Under the pieces are notes generated by a model, which worked only from the letters and a program-made list of their open reading frames with translations, made no database searches and had not been told where the DNA came from. A DNA stretch of 64,000 nucleotides, taken from positions 61,746-125,745 of the forward strand of contig JAGBGU010000068.1 in assembly GCA_017935785.1 (NCBI GenBank), in the 5' to 3' direction. A program made the translations under genes and the position numbers. The stretch is from Bacteroidaceae bacterium. GTDB lineage: Bacteria > Bacteroidota > Bacteroidia > Bacteroidales > Bacteroidaceae. Shown here piece after piece: positions 40,432 through 50,609 of the stretch (positions are counted from its first letter, which is position 1; every line of letters begins with the position of its first letter).

Positions 40432-40986
40432 TCAATAATACACGTTTATCTTGCTCTTCACAATCACGGCCTCCTTGAAGCTTTGTGTCTCCTTGAGTCG
40501 CATGAACATGTCGTTGGCCTCTTCGTAAGTACGGAAATCGCCCACCCTGCACTGCCAGTGCGGACTGACGAACTGCGTATATACCATTATGTCCGGGAAA
40601 ATGCCTTTTACGCGCTTTCCTATCATCATGGCCTCGTTCTTCGCTCCTCTTGAATTTCCGCCGGAGAACACCTGTATGCGGTAACCGTTGGCACGCACAC
40701 GCTGTCCCAGAACGGGCGCGGCACCGGCCAGACTGTCGGCCTCATCCTGTGCTCCGGTCCGTATGATGGAATCTGCCTTGGCCACACTGCCTGCCGTATT
40801 CCTGCTTCCTGCAGTCTTCCTGAACAGACCGTTTACCAAGTCGGTAATGGCCTTGCTCTGGTGCAGCACAATGGTTCCGCGGCCAGGCTTTTCCTTTTGC
40901 AGATAATCTGTATATAGTTCCTGAGCGAAAGTTGCGGCAGAAAACTGAAGCAGAAGTATAAAAGAAAGAAACTTTAATTTACACAT
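40432..40986 (-). CDS. Exported SPOR-domain protein
   Basis: Start set at 40986 (MCKLKFLSFILLLQFSAATF, signal peptide ending FAQ) because the longer ORF to 41076 reads through the intergenic region. The 184-residue protein has a low-complexity middle and a C-terminal SPOR domain: GYRIQVFSGGNSRGAKNEAM, YTQFVSPHWQCRVGDFRTYE. SPOR domains bind denuded glycan strands of septal peptidoglycan, so a division-linked envelope role is likely. It sits between tpiA and folE. Confidence 0.85.
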   Translation of the reverse strand: MCKLKFLSFILLLQFSAATFAQELYTDYLQKEKPGRGTIVLHQSKAITDLVNGLFRKTAGSRNTAGSVAKADSIIRTGAQDEADSLAGAAPVLGQRVRANGYRIQVFSGGNSRGAKNEAMMIGKRVKGIFPDIMVYTQFVSPHWQCRVGDFRTYEEANDMFMRLKETQSFKEAVIVKSKINVYY

Positions 40987-41112
40987 AAATCCTTTTTTGA
41001 AATAGAGGGGCGTAATGTTTTTATATCTTGTTTTAAATTTGCAGAGAGCCCGGCATGTCCTTTGCACACCGGACACTCTGCATAATCATTGGATTATATA
41101 CCGCGGCGGATA

Positions 41113-41871
41113 TTAGTTCCAGGCGTCAATGATACCCTTGAAATCGGCTGCCTTCAAAGAAGCGCCGCCAATCAGACCACCGTCAATATTGGGCTTGGCA
41201 AAAAGTTCGGGGGCGTTGCTGGCCTTGCAGCTGCCGCCATAGAGGATGCTGGTGTTGTCAGCCACCTCGGCTCCGTAAACCTCAGCCACACAGCTGCGGA
41301 TATAGGCATGAATCTCTTCGGCCTGCTCAGCTGTAGCAGTCTTTCCGGTACCGATAGCCCAGATGGGTTCGTATGCGATTACCACATTTGCCCACTGCTC
41401 TGCGGTCAGGTGGAATACGCTTCCGGCCAGTTCAGCCTTGCATACGGCTTCCTGCTCGTTGGCCTCGCGCTGCTCCAGGCTTTCGCCGATACAGAAGATA
41501 ACCTTCAGACCGTTTGCCAAAGCCAGGTCTACCTTCTCCTTCAGAATTTCGGGAGTCTCGTTGTAATACTCGCGACGTTCAGAGTGGCCCAGAATTACAT
41601 ACTCTGCACCAGTGCTCTTTACCATCTCGGCACTAACCTCACCGGTGTAGGCGCCTGAAGCCTTGTCGGCGCAGTTTTCAGCGCTCACGGCAATCACGCT
41701 GTCCTTGAGCAGTTCGCTCACGGTAGCCAAATGAATGAAAGGAGTACCGATGATAACTTCGCAGTTGGGCTTCTCAGCGGCCAAAGCATCCTTCAACTCG
41801 GTAGCCAATGCTACACCTTCTTGCAGGTTCTTGTTCATCTTCCAGTTTCCTGCTACAATTTTCTTTCTCAT
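41113..41871 (-). CDS. tpiA: Triosephosphate isomerase
   Basis: A 252-residue TIM barrel. The start is AGNWKMNK, the catalytic His is in [13 protein letters not shown], the catalytic Glu in [16 protein letters not shown] and the phosphate loop in [20 protein letters not shown]. It interconverts DHAP and glyceraldehyde 3-phosphate in glycolysis. It follows the DoxX-like gene by 18 bp. Confidence 0.97.
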   Translation of the reverse strand: MRKKIVAGNWKMNKNLQEGVALATELKDALAAEKPNCEVIIGTPFIHLATVSELLKDSVIAVSAENCADKASGAYTGEVSAEMVKSTGAEYVILGHSERREYYNETPEILKEKVDLALANGLKVIFCIGESLEQREANEQEAVCKAELAGSVFHLTAEQWANVVIAYEPIWAIGTGKTATAEQAEEIHAYIRSCVAEVYGAEVADNTSILYGGSCKASNAPELFAKPNIDGGLIGGASLKAADFKGIIDAWN

Positions 41872-41889
41872 TTTTTTTGCTTTAAAAAA

Positions 41890-43194
41890 TTAAACTCTAT
41901 GTCTGTGTAATTCTCTCATTTTCTTTCCCAGCCACAAGCGGTCCGCTATGGTTACGGCCAACAGGGGCAGAATATACCAAAGCAGAATGCGGAGCACCCT
42001 CTTCAGCTTGCTTTCAATCGGCGGGTTTGATATGTCCAGCTGCTCAAGCGGTGCATTCAGGGCGTCAACCGCGGGCAGCTTAGTGTTGGGCCATTTGTTT
42101 ATCACCACACTGCCGCGTAAAAGCATAAGTCCGGGATTGGAACGTATCATCGTCTTCAGCACAACATCGTCCGTGTGGCAATAAGGATATTCCGCTCCGG
42201 TCATTTCGTTCCATCGGCTTATGGCGTCCGTTCCGCTGGCGGTAAGGCAGTAAAAGGGGTAGCCGTGTGTCAGACAATAGTCGTGCACGCCGGCTATGCG
42301 GTCCATTGTTCCGTCATCAGCGTTCTCCAAATGCGGTGCAATCAACAGGAATTTGTATGTACTGTCACGCAGAAACGCTTCTGTAATGTCTTCATTGTCT
42401 TCCAGGCGGAGCATCCTGAAGTCGGTTATTTCGGGAAGTTCTGATGCGGCCTCCTGCATATTCACCGTCCTCGAATCCACAAAAGTCCACGAACTGTCCG
42501 GATAGTTCTCCAGACTGAATTCTCGCTGCACACCATCCTTTTCCATCAGGAAGTAGGTTTCGAGCGCAGCACTGTCCGTATCCAGCTCCATTTTCTGAAG
42601 AAGGTCTGCACCGATATGGTAGGGGCGGAAATCCCAGACAGGCAGTCCGTAAAGGTTTATGCAGACGAACACAAAGCCGAACACCTTTGAATATAGCGTA
42701 ATAATCCACTGGTTACGCTCAAGCACGAAGCGGGTCATTAAACGGTAATACCAAACCACTACAACCGCCGCCGCAAGCAGTAACAGATTTTTGTAGAACG
42801 TCTGCCAGTTGGTCAATGTCCATGCGTCTCCGAAACAGCCGCAGTCAGAAACCGGATTTTCAAGTGCCAGATACAATGTAAAAGGCGTCATCAGCGCCAG
42901 AAACAACAGACTTCCGCGCGATGCCCGTTTTCTGTGAGAGCCATAGAAGAGACAGATGCCCAAATCAAATTCAACCAGCGCCAGACAAACAGACAGGAGA
43001 AGAGGCACAAAACCGGAGACAAGCGCAGCCAGGCCAAAAGCCTGGGCATAATCTTCTATTTTGTATTGCGTGCCAACAGGATCTATCAGCTTGACGATAC
43101 CCGAAAGTACAAACGTCAAAGACAGTAGCATACGGCACAGGTTGACTCCAACCCACCGCATTCTTCTCCAAAACCTGTTGTTACTTCTCGCCAT
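41890..43194 (-). CDS. DoxX-like membrane protein (BT_3928-type)
   Basis: A 434-residue protein with four N-terminal membrane helices of the DoxX type (RMLLSLTFVLSGIVKLIDPV, LVEFDLGICLFYGSHR, NLLLLAAAVVVVWYY). A large extracytoplasmic domain of about 230 residues follows (for example DDGTMDRIAGVHDYCLTHGY), with thioredoxin-like spacing but no CxxC, and a last helix IADRLWLGKKM. Such proteins recur beside tpiA in Bacteroidales; function unknown. Its start overlaps the DUF1599 gene end by 14 bp. Confidence 0.8.
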   Translation of the reverse strand: MARSNNRFWRRMRWVGVNLCRMLLSLTFVLSGIVKLIDPVGTQYKIEDYAQAFGLAALVSGFVPLLLSVCLALVEFDLGICLFYGSHRKRASRGSLLFLALMTPFTLYLALENPVSDCGCFGDAWTLTNWQTFYKNLLLLAAAVVVVWYYRLMTRFVLERNQWIITLYSKVFGFVFVCINLYGLPVWDFRPYHIGADLLQKMELDTDSAALETYFLMEKDGVQREFSLENYPDSSWTFVDSRTVNMQEAASELPEITDFRMLRLEDNEDITEAFLRDSTYKFLLIAPHLENADDGTMDRIAGVHDYCLTHGYPFYCLTASGTDAISRWNEMTGAEYPYCHTDDVVLKTMIRSNPGLMLLRGSVVINKWPNTKLPAVDALNAPLEQLDISNPPIESKLKRVLRILLWYILPLLAVTIADRLWLGKKMRELHRHRV

Positions 43195-43726
43195 ACGTCA
43201 GTTTTATCAGGCCAAAGACTGCATAATTCATCATGTCCATGTAATTAGCGTCAACACCCTCTGAAACCAGAGTCTCACCATGCAACGACTCTATCTGCTT
43301 GGTGCGGAATATCTTCATCAGGATCAGGTCCGTATAGCTGCTCACACGCATCCCGCGCCAAGCCTCATCATAATCGTGATTCTTGCGGAGCATAAGGTTC
43401 AACGCCTTTTGGGCATGTTTGTCGTATGCCGCAAGTGCCTCTTCCTCGTTCATGTCGTCAGAAGCTTCGGCATAACCCAGTTCCAGCTGAATCAGTCCTA
43501 TTATGGCATAGTTCACTATTCCTACAAATTCCGGGCGGATACCCTCGTCAACAAGAGCCACCCCCTTGGTTTCAAGACTGCGTATGCGGTTTGCCTTGAT
43601 ATATATCTGGTCAGTAAGTGAAGAAGGACGCATAATACGCCAGGCCGCACCATAATCATGCAGTTTTTTTGCAAATAACGAACGGCACTCGGCCATTATG
43701 TTTTCAAATTGTTCACGCGTCTCCAT
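43181..43726 (-). CDS. DUF1599 domain protein
   Basis: A 181-residue protein with two tandem DUF1599 repeats: KKLHDYGAAWRIMRPSSLTD and RKNHDYDEAWRGMRVSSYTD, each followed by QIYIKANRIRSLE or LILMKIFRTKQIE. The K-x-x-DYG-AW-x-MR pattern suggests a nucleotide-related all-helical fold like MazG, with a presumed metal site. It heads the DUF1599-DoxX-tpiA-SPOR-folE minus-strand cluster. Confidence 0.9.
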   Translation of the reverse strand: METREQFENIMAECRSLFAKKLHDYGAAWRIMRPSSLTDQIYIKANRIRSLETKGVALVDEGIRPEFVGIVNYAIIGLIQLELGYAEASDDMNEEEALAAYDKHAQKALNLMLRKNHDYDEAWRGMRVSSYTDLILMKIFRTKQIESLHGETLVSEGVDANYMDMMNYAVFGLIKLTYGEK

Positions 43727-43884
43727 AACTTTTTGTCTTTATAGAAATATGAAATTCCTTTATGGCTTTCACCCTTAAATTTTCAACCGATAGGCCATAG
43801 TCGCCTCAAAAATATTGCCTATGCGGTATTTGGGTACAAAGTTAATAATTTTTATTGAATGCAAGGCTCCCTTTCCCAAGAAAA

Positions 43885-43906
43885 AAGGCCGCCATTGGGC
43901 GACCTT
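43885..43906 (-). terminator. Intrinsic terminator of the LysM/M23 gene
   Basis: On the minus strand AAGGTCGCC pairs with GGCGGCCTT around CAAT and is followed by a T-tract, about 50 bp after the stop of the LysM peptidase gene. Confidence 0.8.
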
Positions 43907-43953
43907 TTATCCTATATGTTTGTTATTACAATAAATCACTGGTTATGCAGCAA

Positions 43954-44931
43954 TCATGAACACTTGATAATCTGTCCCAGACGCAGCGTAGTACGCTTGG
44001 AAATGTTATTAAGCTTGCACAGTTTTTCTACCGTTGTGCCATACTTCTTTGCAATGATATACAGGCTGTCACCCTTCTTTACACGATGCACCTTGCCGCG
44101 GTTGGCAGTACGCTCCTGAATCTTCTTCTGCTGGAATCCCTGGCTTTCCTCAGCCTTGGCCAATGCAGCGGCTTCCTGTTCAGACATTTCGCTCTCTCCG
44201 CCAACAATGTCGTGTTCGGCCAGCAGTACTCCCTTACCGGAAGAACGATATACATAATAGTCGCCAAGAATATCCTGCGCCTCAAAATTGAACAACTTCT
44301 CAGGATTGATAAAATGTCCCATGAAACGGGTTTCAAAGTGCAGATGTGAACCGGTGCTTCGTCCTGTATTACCGCCAAGTCCGATGGGTTCGCCCACCTT
44401 TACTATTTGGTTTTCCTTTACCAATTGCTTGCTCAGATGGCCGTAAACAGTTTCAAGGCCATTGGGGTGGCGCATCACGATATAACGTCCATACCCCTTT
44501 CCTTCGTAAGCCACTATACGCACCTTACCGCTGAAGGCAGCACGGATGGTATCGCCCACATACACCTTGATGTCAGTTCCGTAGTGCTGACGGCGGAATC
44601 TGCGACGATAGCCATAATGGCTTGTTACCTTGCGGCTTTCTGTAGGCATACAGAATTGGCGCAAATCTATCTTGTATTCAGCCGGAAGTTCAAGGCCGGT
44701 AACACGCACGCTCTTATTGTCCCAGCTTGTATACAATTCCCCTGCGGGGTTGTCCAAATCCCACAGCCGTTCCGCATCCACCAAACGGTTGAGTTCCAAA
44801 CTGTCGATTGCACGCATTTTGCTGTCTACCGGAGCCACATCAGCCAACAAGTCCTGTCCGCAAACCGGAGCACTGGCAAATGCCATTACCGCCAATAGAA
44901 AGCCTGTTCTTATGTTCTTTATAAAATTCAT
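43954..44931 (-). CDS. Exported M23 peptidase with C-terminal LysM
   Basis: A 325-residue protein with a signal peptide (cleavage after PVCG). The M23 endopeptidase zinc motifs are HYGTDIKVYVGD (HxxxD), YGRYIVMRHPNGLETVYGHL and SHLHFETRF (HxH). The C-terminus is a LysM peptidoglycan-binding module, VKKGDSLYIIAKKYGTTVEK. It should cleave peptide cross-links in the murein. It lies 18 bp after ndk in the same direction. Confidence 0.95.
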   Translation of the reverse strand: MNFIKNIRTGFLLAVMAFASAPVCGQDLLADVAPVDSKMRAIDSLELNRLVDAERLWDLDNPAGELYTSWDNKSVRVTGLELPAEYKIDLRQFCMPTESRKVTSHYGYRRRFRRQHYGTDIKVYVGDTIRAAFSGKVRIVAYEGKGYGRYIVMRHPNGLETVYGHLSKQLVKENQIVKVGEPIGLGGNTGRSTGSHLHFETRFMGHFINPEKLFNFEAQDILGDYYVYRSSGKGVLLAEHDIVGGESEMSEQEAAALAKAEESQGFQQKKIQERTANRGKVHRVKKGDSLYIIAKKYGTTVEKLCKLNNISKRTTLRLGQIIKCS

Positions 44932-44949
44932 CTGTATCAGTTTTCTCTA

Positions 44950-45411
44950 TTATGCCTCATCTACAGCATACAAACGGTCCATATTCAAATCGCCCAAATC
45001 AAAGATTTCCTCGGGACGGAAAAATCTGTTGAGTTCCTGAACTGCAGCCTCGGGCGAGTCAGACGCATGCACAATGTTCTGCTGGTTGCTCATACAATAG
45101 TCTCCGCGGATTGTTCCGGGATCTGCCTTGCGACCGTTGGTATAACCGGTAATATAACGCACAACAGCTATGGCATCCACTCCTTCCAGACACATTGCTA
45201 TCACAGGAGTCTTCATCATTGAGGCTTTAAGAAGAGGGAAGAACGGTTTCTTTATCAAATGTGCATAATGATCGTCCAAAATCTCATCAGTTAGCTGCAT
45301 CATTTTCATGCCGGCTATGCGAAGTCCTTTCTTTTCAAACCGGCTGACAATCTCGCCTATCAATGCACGTTGTATTGTACTGGGTTTAAGCAAAACTAAT
45401 GTTCTTTCCAT
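44950..45411 (-). CDS. ndk: Nucleoside diphosphate kinase
   Basis: A 153-residue NDK: ERTLVLLKPSTIQRALIGEI at the start and the active-site histidine in CMSNQQNIVHASDSPEAA. It transfers the gamma phosphate from ATP to other (d)NDPs via phospho-His. A CAAAGTTA just upstream (45470-45477 on the plus strand) reads TAACTTTG on the minus strand and is a possible -7 element. Confidence 0.97.
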   Translation of the reverse strand: MERTLVLLKPSTIQRALIGEIVSRFEKKGLRIAGMKMMQLTDEILDDHYAHLIKKPFFPLLKASMMKTPVIAMCLEGVDAIAVVRYITGYTNGRKADPGTIRGDYCMSNQQNIVHASDSPEAAVQELNRFFRPEEIFDLGDLNMDRLYAVDEA

Positions 45412-45535
45412 CTACTTTTCGTTCCTGTTTTTCTGCCTAAATAAGATATTTTTAACACTTTTCGGCTGCAAAGTTAATGAAAAATAAGGAATTAACCAAC
45501 TTTTCTCTTATAATATTTCTATATTTTCCCGCATT

Positions 45536-47632
45536 TTATGAGATTGAACTCCAGTTCATTTCATTTGCACGAAGTTCATCAAGCGTTTTCTTGAGCAAAA
45601 CGTTTTCGGGACGCTGCAAATCCGGGTCTTCATCAAGGACCTGGGCGGCCGCATCACGGGCCAGTTGCACTATCTGTCCGTCACGCGCCAGATTGGCCAG
45701 TTTCAGGTCAAATGCCATACCGCTCTGCTTGGTTCCCTCCAAATCGCCAGGGCCGCGCAGTTTCAAATCGGCTTCGGCTATCTCAAAGCCATCATTTGTC
45801 TCGGTCATTATCTGCACACGTTTGGTTGAGGTTTTGCCCAACTGATAATTTGTCACCAATATGCAATAAGACTGGTCGGCACCACGCCCCACACGGCCTC
45901 GCAGCTGATGCAGTTGTGACAGCCCGAAACGCTCGGCATTCTGAATGACCATTACAGATGCATTGGGGACGTTCACCCCCACTTCTATTACCGTTGTGGC
46001 TACAAGTATCTGCGTCTGGCCCGAAACGAATTTCCGCATCTCCTCCTCTTTCTGCACCGCCTTCATCTGTCCGTGCACCATACCCACATGATAATCCGGA
46101 AACACCTTTTGCAAATGCGCATATCCCTCCTCCACATTTTTCAGGTCCATCTTTTCGCTTTCCTTTATGAGCGGATAGACAAAATAGACCTGGCGCCCTT
46201 GCTGGATTTGCTTGTGAATGTCCCTGTACAAGCCATCAGTAGCATTGTCATACCAATGAAGCGTCTTAACCGGCTTGCGGCCGGGCGGCAACTGATCGAT
46301 AACAGAAACGTCCAAGTCGCCATAAAGCGTCATTGCCAGCGTACGGGGTATGGGGGTGGCAGTCATCACCAGTACATGGGGCGCCACCGTGTTTTTCTTC
46401 CACAATCTGGCACGTTGCGCCACGCCAAAGCGATGCTGTTCGTCAATGACGACCAAGCCCAGGCGCTTAAACTCTACCGCATCTTCAATGACGGCATGCG
46501 TACCGATAAGAATACTGACTTCACCGCTTCTCAAGCCCTCCAATACAGCATTCCGACGCTTTCCCTTGACCATTCCGGTAAGCAACTCCACCCTTACCGG
46601 CATGTCTTTCAGCAAAGAACGGAACGTATCCAAATGCTGTTCGGCCAGAATCTCCGTCGGCGCCATCAGACAACCCTGACAGCCATTATCCACGGCTATG
46701 AGAAGGAGCAAAAGCGCCACCAGCGTTTTTCCGCTGCCTACATCGCCTTGCAGCAGACGGTTCATCTGTCTGCCGCTCCCCATGTCCGTTCTCATTTCAC
46801 GGATAACGCGTTTTTGGGCATCGGTCAGCGGAAAGGGCAGATAGCGGCTGTAAAAGGTGTGGAAATTTTCTCCCACGCGAGGAAAATAAATTCCCCTCCG
46901 GAGGGAATGCCTTTCACGGGCATAACGCAAGATTGACAGCTGCACATAAAAAAGCTCCTCAAACTTCAGGCGGAGCATGGCATGGGACAGTTCGTTTGCC
47001 GTTTCGGGATAATGGGCGGACTTTAGCGCCTGGCCGAGCGGCATCAGATACATACGCCGTACAAGGTATTCGGGAAGCGTTTCTCCAACCGGCTCCTGCA
47101 TCTGCTGAAAGAGCGTCTGGGTAAAATGTTCCAGCGAACGCGAACTGAGACCGGCCTTTTTCATCTTCTCCGTAACGGAGTAATAGGGCTGCATCCCCAT
47201 TTTCCCCAATGAGAGGGATTCGGCCGGGTCCACATCAGGATGCGACACCTGCAGCCTTCCGTTATACACATTAGGCCTGCCAAATATGATATAGTCGCGG
47301 TTTAGCTTTATTGTCTTGGTAATGTATTTTGTGGCATTGAACCAGACCAGGTCCATCAGCGACTGGCCGTCCGTAAAGTGCCCCACAAGACGCCTTTTCC
47401 TTCCGGCCCCCATTTCCTCAAAGCTCAGAAACCTGCCCTTCACCTGCACAAACGGCATATCCGAAGTGAGCTCGTTGATTTGGTACAGGCGGGTGCGGTC
47501 TATATGCTTGTAGGGGAAGTAGTACAAAAGGTCGTGCCAGGTATGCACATTCAGTTGTTCCTTAAGCAACTTGCTCCTGGCCGGCCCCACCCCAGGGAGA
47601 TAGACTATGTCCGTGGTTTTCAGGTCTCTCAT
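45536..47632 (-). CDS. recG: ATP-dependent DNA helicase RecG
   Basis: A 698-residue superfamily 2 helicase. N-terminal wedge domain begins GVGPARSKLLKEQL. Helicase motifs: LLQGDVGSGKTLVALLLLL (I), APTEILAEQH (Ia), VVIDEQHRFGVAQR (DEQH, II), VMTATPIPRTLAM (III), VHGQMKAVQKEEEM (IV), ATTVIEVGVNVPNA (V) and QLRGRVGRGADQSYC (VI). It reverses stalled replication forks and branch-migrates Holliday junctions. It precedes ndk on the same strand, and its start is 28 bp from the ispD stop. Confidence 0.97.
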   Translation of the reverse strand: MRDLKTTDIVYLPGVGPARSKLLKEQLNVHTWHDLLYYFPYKHIDRTRLYQINELTSDMPFVQVKGRFLSFEEMGAGRKRRLVGHFTDGQSLMDLVWFNATKYITKTIKLNRDYIIFGRPNVYNGRLQVSHPDVDPAESLSLGKMGMQPYYSVTEKMKKAGLSSRSLEHFTQTLFQQMQEPVGETLPEYLVRRMYLMPLGQALKSAHYPETANELSHAMLRLKFEELFYVQLSILRYARERHSLRRGIYFPRVGENFHTFYSRYLPFPLTDAQKRVIREMRTDMGSGRQMNRLLQGDVGSGKTLVALLLLLIAVDNGCQGCLMAPTEILAEQHLDTFRSLLKDMPVRVELLTGMVKGKRRNAVLEGLRSGEVSILIGTHAVIEDAVEFKRLGLVVIDEQHRFGVAQRARLWKKNTVAPHVLVMTATPIPRTLAMTLYGDLDVSVIDQLPPGRKPVKTLHWYDNATDGLYRDIHKQIQQGRQVYFVYPLIKESEKMDLKNVEEGYAHLQKVFPDYHVGMVHGQMKAVQKEEEMRKFVSGQTQILVATTVIEVGVNVPNASVMVIQNAERFGLSQLHQLRGRVGRGADQSYCILVTNYQLGKTSTKRVQIMTETNDGFEIAEADLKLRGPGDLEGTKQSGMAFDLKLANLARDGQIVQLARDAAAQVLDEDPDLQRPENVLLKKTLDELRANEMNWSSIS

Positions 47633-47660
47633 GCATCCCTCTCCTATGGATTTCTACGAC

Positions 47661-48329
47661 CTACATCATACCTTCAGCCATTTTCATGTCCGCCGGACTG
47701 GTCAGTTTAATGTTTTCGCGGTTACCATCAACCAAAGTTACGGGATGCCCCACCGCCTCAAGCATGGAGGCATCGTCCGTAAAGGAATAAGACGCACATT
47801 CTTCATGAACCTTCTTCAGCAGGCTCACACTAAAGACCTGCGGAGTCTGCACCAGTCTGTAGAGATCGCGGTTCATCGTAACGCTATCCCCTTCGGGCAT
47901 AATACGACGTATCGTTTCAACCACAGGCACAACCGGAATGGCCGCACCGGTCTGTGCAGCAGCATCGTAGCACCGGCAAATGGTTTCCGATGACACAAGA
48001 GGGCGCACACCATCGTGCACTCCCACTATGCCTTCCGTCCCATCGGGAATCAGTGCCAGACCGTTTCGGACAGACTCGTTGCGTGTTTCACCTCCGTCTG
48101 CAACCTCGAAATCCGCTCCATATTCATATTGTTCGCACAAAGACCTCCAGTAGTCCTGCTGCTCGCGCGGAAGCACCAATATAATATGTATGTCTGCATA
48201 TGTACGTCTGAACGCATCAATCGTATGCATCAGCACCGGCCGCCCCTGCAGAAGGAGGAACTGCTTGGGAATGTCGGTTCCCATACGCAAGCCCTTTCCT
48301 CCGGCCACAATTACCACATATCGCTCCAT
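47661..48329 (-). CDS. ispD: 2-C-methyl-D-erythritol 4-phosphate cytidylyltransferase
   Basis: Start set at the ATG at 48329, which overlaps the stop of the DJ-1 gene; a longer ORF to 48527 reads inside that gene. The 222-residue protein has the nucleotide-binding VIVAGGKGLRMGTDIPKQFL and the family motif VHDGVRPLVS, and ends LTSPADMKMAE. It makes CDP-methylerythritol in the MEP isoprenoid pathway. Confidence 0.95.
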   Translation of the reverse strand: MERYVVIVAGGKGLRMGTDIPKQFLLLQGRPVLMHTIDAFRRTYADIHIILVLPREQQDYWRSLCEQYEYGADFEVADGGETRNESVRNGLALIPDGTEGIVGVHDGVRPLVSSETICRCYDAAAQTGAAIPVVPVVETIRRIMPEGDSVTMNRDLYRLVQTPQVFSVSLLKKVHEECASYSFTDDASMLEAVGHPVTLVDGNRENIKLTSPADMKMAEGMM

Positions 48330-48883
48330 TAGCCCATCAACTGCGAATACATCATTCCGTCGCGCAACGCCTGGCTGGCTCCTTCGCCCAACATACGGTC
48401 TGTCAAGGCATAGCCGAACTCGAACGCTGCAGCCGGACCCCGGCCTGTAATGAACTGGCCGTCCCGCTCCACGATACTGGCTGTATATACGGCACCCTCC
48501 ATGTGCGATTCGCAACCGGGATAGCAAGTGGCACGCACTCCCTTGAGCAGGCCCATGTGTCCGTACACCATCGGTGCGGCACAGATTGCAGCCAAAGGCT
48601 TTCCGGCCTCATAAACAGTCTGGATTCCCTTGCGCAATTCTGCACATGCATCCAGATTGGTGGAACCGGGCAGACCTCCGGGCAATACGAGCATTTCCGC
48701 TGCGGCAAAGTCTGCCTCGCCAAGCAAGATGTCCGCCGTCACTGGTACGCCATGCGTTCCCACAACTGTCTTATCTCCAGTCACAGAGACGGTTACCACT
48801 TCCAAGCCGGCTCGGCGCATAATATCAATTGGTGTAAGAGCTTCAATCTCTTCAAATCCCGTTGCCAAAAAAACGTAAATCAT
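48329..48883 (-). CDS. DJ-1/PfpI family protein
   Basis: A 184-residue DJ-1 superfamily member. It has the N-terminal FLATGFEEIEALTPIDIMRR with the conserved Glu, and the nucleophile elbow PLAAICAAPMVYG with Cys. DJ-1 proteins of this type are reported as glyoxalase III or protein deglycases, roles still debated. Coupled to ispD by a one-base overlap, and probably co-transcribed with pdxJ upstream. Confidence 0.9.
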   Translation of the reverse strand: MIYVFLATGFEEIEALTPIDIMRRAGLEVVTVSVTGDKTVVGTHGVPVTADILLGEADFAAAEMLVLPGGLPGSTNLDACAELRKGIQTVYEAGKPLAAICAAPMVYGHMGLLKGVRATCYPGCESHMEGAVYTASIVERDGQFITGRGPAAAFEFGYALTDRMLGEGASQALRDGMMYSQLMG

Positions 48884-48909
48884 AAGTATATCATTTTAAA
48901 AGGTTTCTA

Positions 48910-49626
48910 CTAATGTCTGAGACATTCCAGATAACGTTGGATTGTCGTCTCCAATCCCAGATACAGGGCATCGCAGATGAGTGCGTGACCAATGCTTACC
49001 TCATCTATATACGGTATCCGCTCGTGCAGGTAAGCCAGATTCTCCAGACTCAGGTCATGGCCGGCATTCAGTCCCAGTCCCAGCGACTTTGCCTTTTCCG
49101 CCGCCTTGACAAAAGGCGCTACGGCGGCTTCCGGGTCTTTGCCGTACAAAGAGGCATAAGGCTCTGTATAAAGTTCTACGCGGTCAGCGCCCGCCTTAGC
49201 GGCATAGGTCACCATCTCTTCATCCGCTGCCACAAAAATGCTCACACGGATGCCTCTGCCGTGGAAACGTTCCGTCACTTCTGTCAGGAAGTCCAGGTTC
49301 TGTTTGGTGTCCCAACCGGCATTGCTTGTTATTTGTCCTGGCGCGTCCGGCACCAGCGTAACCTGGGCGGGCTGCACCTTGCACACCAGATCTACAAAAG
49401 CCTCGCACGGCTGGCCTTCAATGTTGAATTCGGTGGTCAGCCTCGGCTTCAGGTCATATACATCTTTATATCGTATGTGTCTTTCATCGGGGCGCGGATG
49501 CACGGTTATTCCTTGTGCCCCAAAGCGCTCGCAGTCCAGTGCCACCTTTAGCACATCGGGATTATTTCCGCCTCGAGCATTGCGAATTGTGGCCACTTTA
49601 TTGATATTCACACTTAATTTTGTCAT
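48910..49626 (-). CDS. pdxJ: Pyridoxine 5'-phosphate synthase
   Basis: A 238-residue TIM-barrel Pdx[41 protein letters not shown] with the catalytic His, and [18 protein letters not shown] near the end. It condenses 1-deoxy-D-xylulose 5-phosphate with 3-amino-2-oxopropyl phosphate to form pyridoxine 5'-phosphate. It is divergent from nadK across an 80-bp gap. A CAAAGTTA (49658-49665) and a TTAACTTTG (49676-49684) are candidate -7 elements for the minus and plus genes. Confidence 0.96.
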   Translation of the reverse strand: MTKLSVNINKVATIRNARGGNNPDVLKVALDCERFGAQGITVHPRPDERHIRYKDVYDLKPRLTTEFNIEGQPCEAFVDLVCKVQPAQVTLVPDAPGQITSNAGWDTKQNLDFLTEVTERFHGRGIRVSIFVAADEEMVTYAAKAGADRVELYTEPYASLYGKDPEAAVAPFVKAAEKAKSLGLGLNAGHDLSLENLAYLHERIPYIDEVSIGHALICDALYLGLETTIQRYLECLRH

Positions 49627-49706
49627 ATTCGTTTTGGATTTTTATAATTCCACACTGCAAAGTTAAGAAAAATCATTAACTTTGTCTGCCAAAAGAGAAC
49701 AAAAAT

Positions 49707-50597
49707 ATGAACAGCCCACTCAGATTTGCCATATTTGGGAATATATTCCAAGGGGAAAAGTCTCACGCCATACAGACTCTTTTTTCCCTGCTCAAGGAGC
49801 GCAATGCCGAAATCATGATAGACCGGTCTCTTTATGACTTCCTCACCAATGAGCTGGAAATCAGCCTTTGTCCCAACAAGCTCATACAAGGCACCGATTT
49901 TGAAGCGGACATAGCCATCAGTATGGGAGGCGACGGCACATTTCTGGAGGCTGCCCGCAGAGTGGGCAACAAAGAAATCCCGATCCTGGGTATCAACATG
50001 GGACGCCTGGGCTTTCTGTCCGACTTCTCTCCGAAAGAGATAGAAGACGCCATTGCGCAAATTTACGACGGCACTTTACGCACCGAATCGCGCAGCGTGC
50101 TGCAGGTCACCTATTCGAAGGGAAGTCCAAGGATCTACCCATACGCCCTTAACGAAGTGGCCGTGCTCAAACGGGACAGCTCCAGCATGATCAGCATACG
50201 CGTAGACATCAACGGCGAATACCTTACCACCTATCAGGCTGACGGACTTATCATCAACACTCCCACCGGCAGTACCGGATATGCCCTCAGCGTAGGCGGT
50301 CCCATCATGGCGCCGGACAGCCACATCATGGGCCTGGCTCCGGTTTCGCCCCACAGTCTGTCCGCACGCCCTATCACTCTGAGCGACGACATGGAAATAG
50401 AACTTTCCATAGAAAGCCGGAACCACAACTTTCTGGTAGCCATAGACGGACGAAGCGAATCGTGTACCGAGGAAACAAGCCTTTACATACGCAAGGCTCT
50501 CTACCGTGTCCATGTGCTCAAACGCTCACGGGGTTCTTACTTCCACACCCTGCGCACCAAACTGATGTGGGGAACCGATGTGCGGTCAGAGTTGTAA
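49707..50597 (+). CDS. nadK: NAD kinase
   Basis: A 296-residue NAD kinase. The GGDGTFLEAARRV motif and NMGRLGFLSDF are present, as is the NAD-binding NTPTGSTGYALSVGGPIM. It phosphorylates NAD to NADP. It converges with the histidine kinase gene, 13 bp apart. Confidence 0.96.
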   Translation: MNSPLRFAIFGNIFQGEKSHAIQTLFSLLKERNAEIMIDRSLYDFLTNELEISLCPNKLIQGTDFEADIAISMGGDGTFLEAARRVGNKEIPILGINMGRLGFLSDFSPKEIEDAIAQIYDGTLRTESRSVLQVTYSKGSPRIYPYALNEVAVLKRDSSSMISIRVDINGEYLTTYQADGLIINTPTGSTGYALSVGGPIMAPDSHIMGLAPVSPHSLSARPITLSDDMEIELSIESRNHNFLVAIDGRSESCTEETSLYIRKALYRVHVLKRSRGSYFHTLRTKLMWGTDVRSEL

Positions 50598-50609
50598 GCG
50601 TTACGCCTA

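Noticed and set aside
48330..48527. Longer ispD start
   Set aside because: The extra 66 codons fall inside the DJ-1 gene and are unlike IspD; the nucleotide-binding motif begins right after the ATG at 48329.
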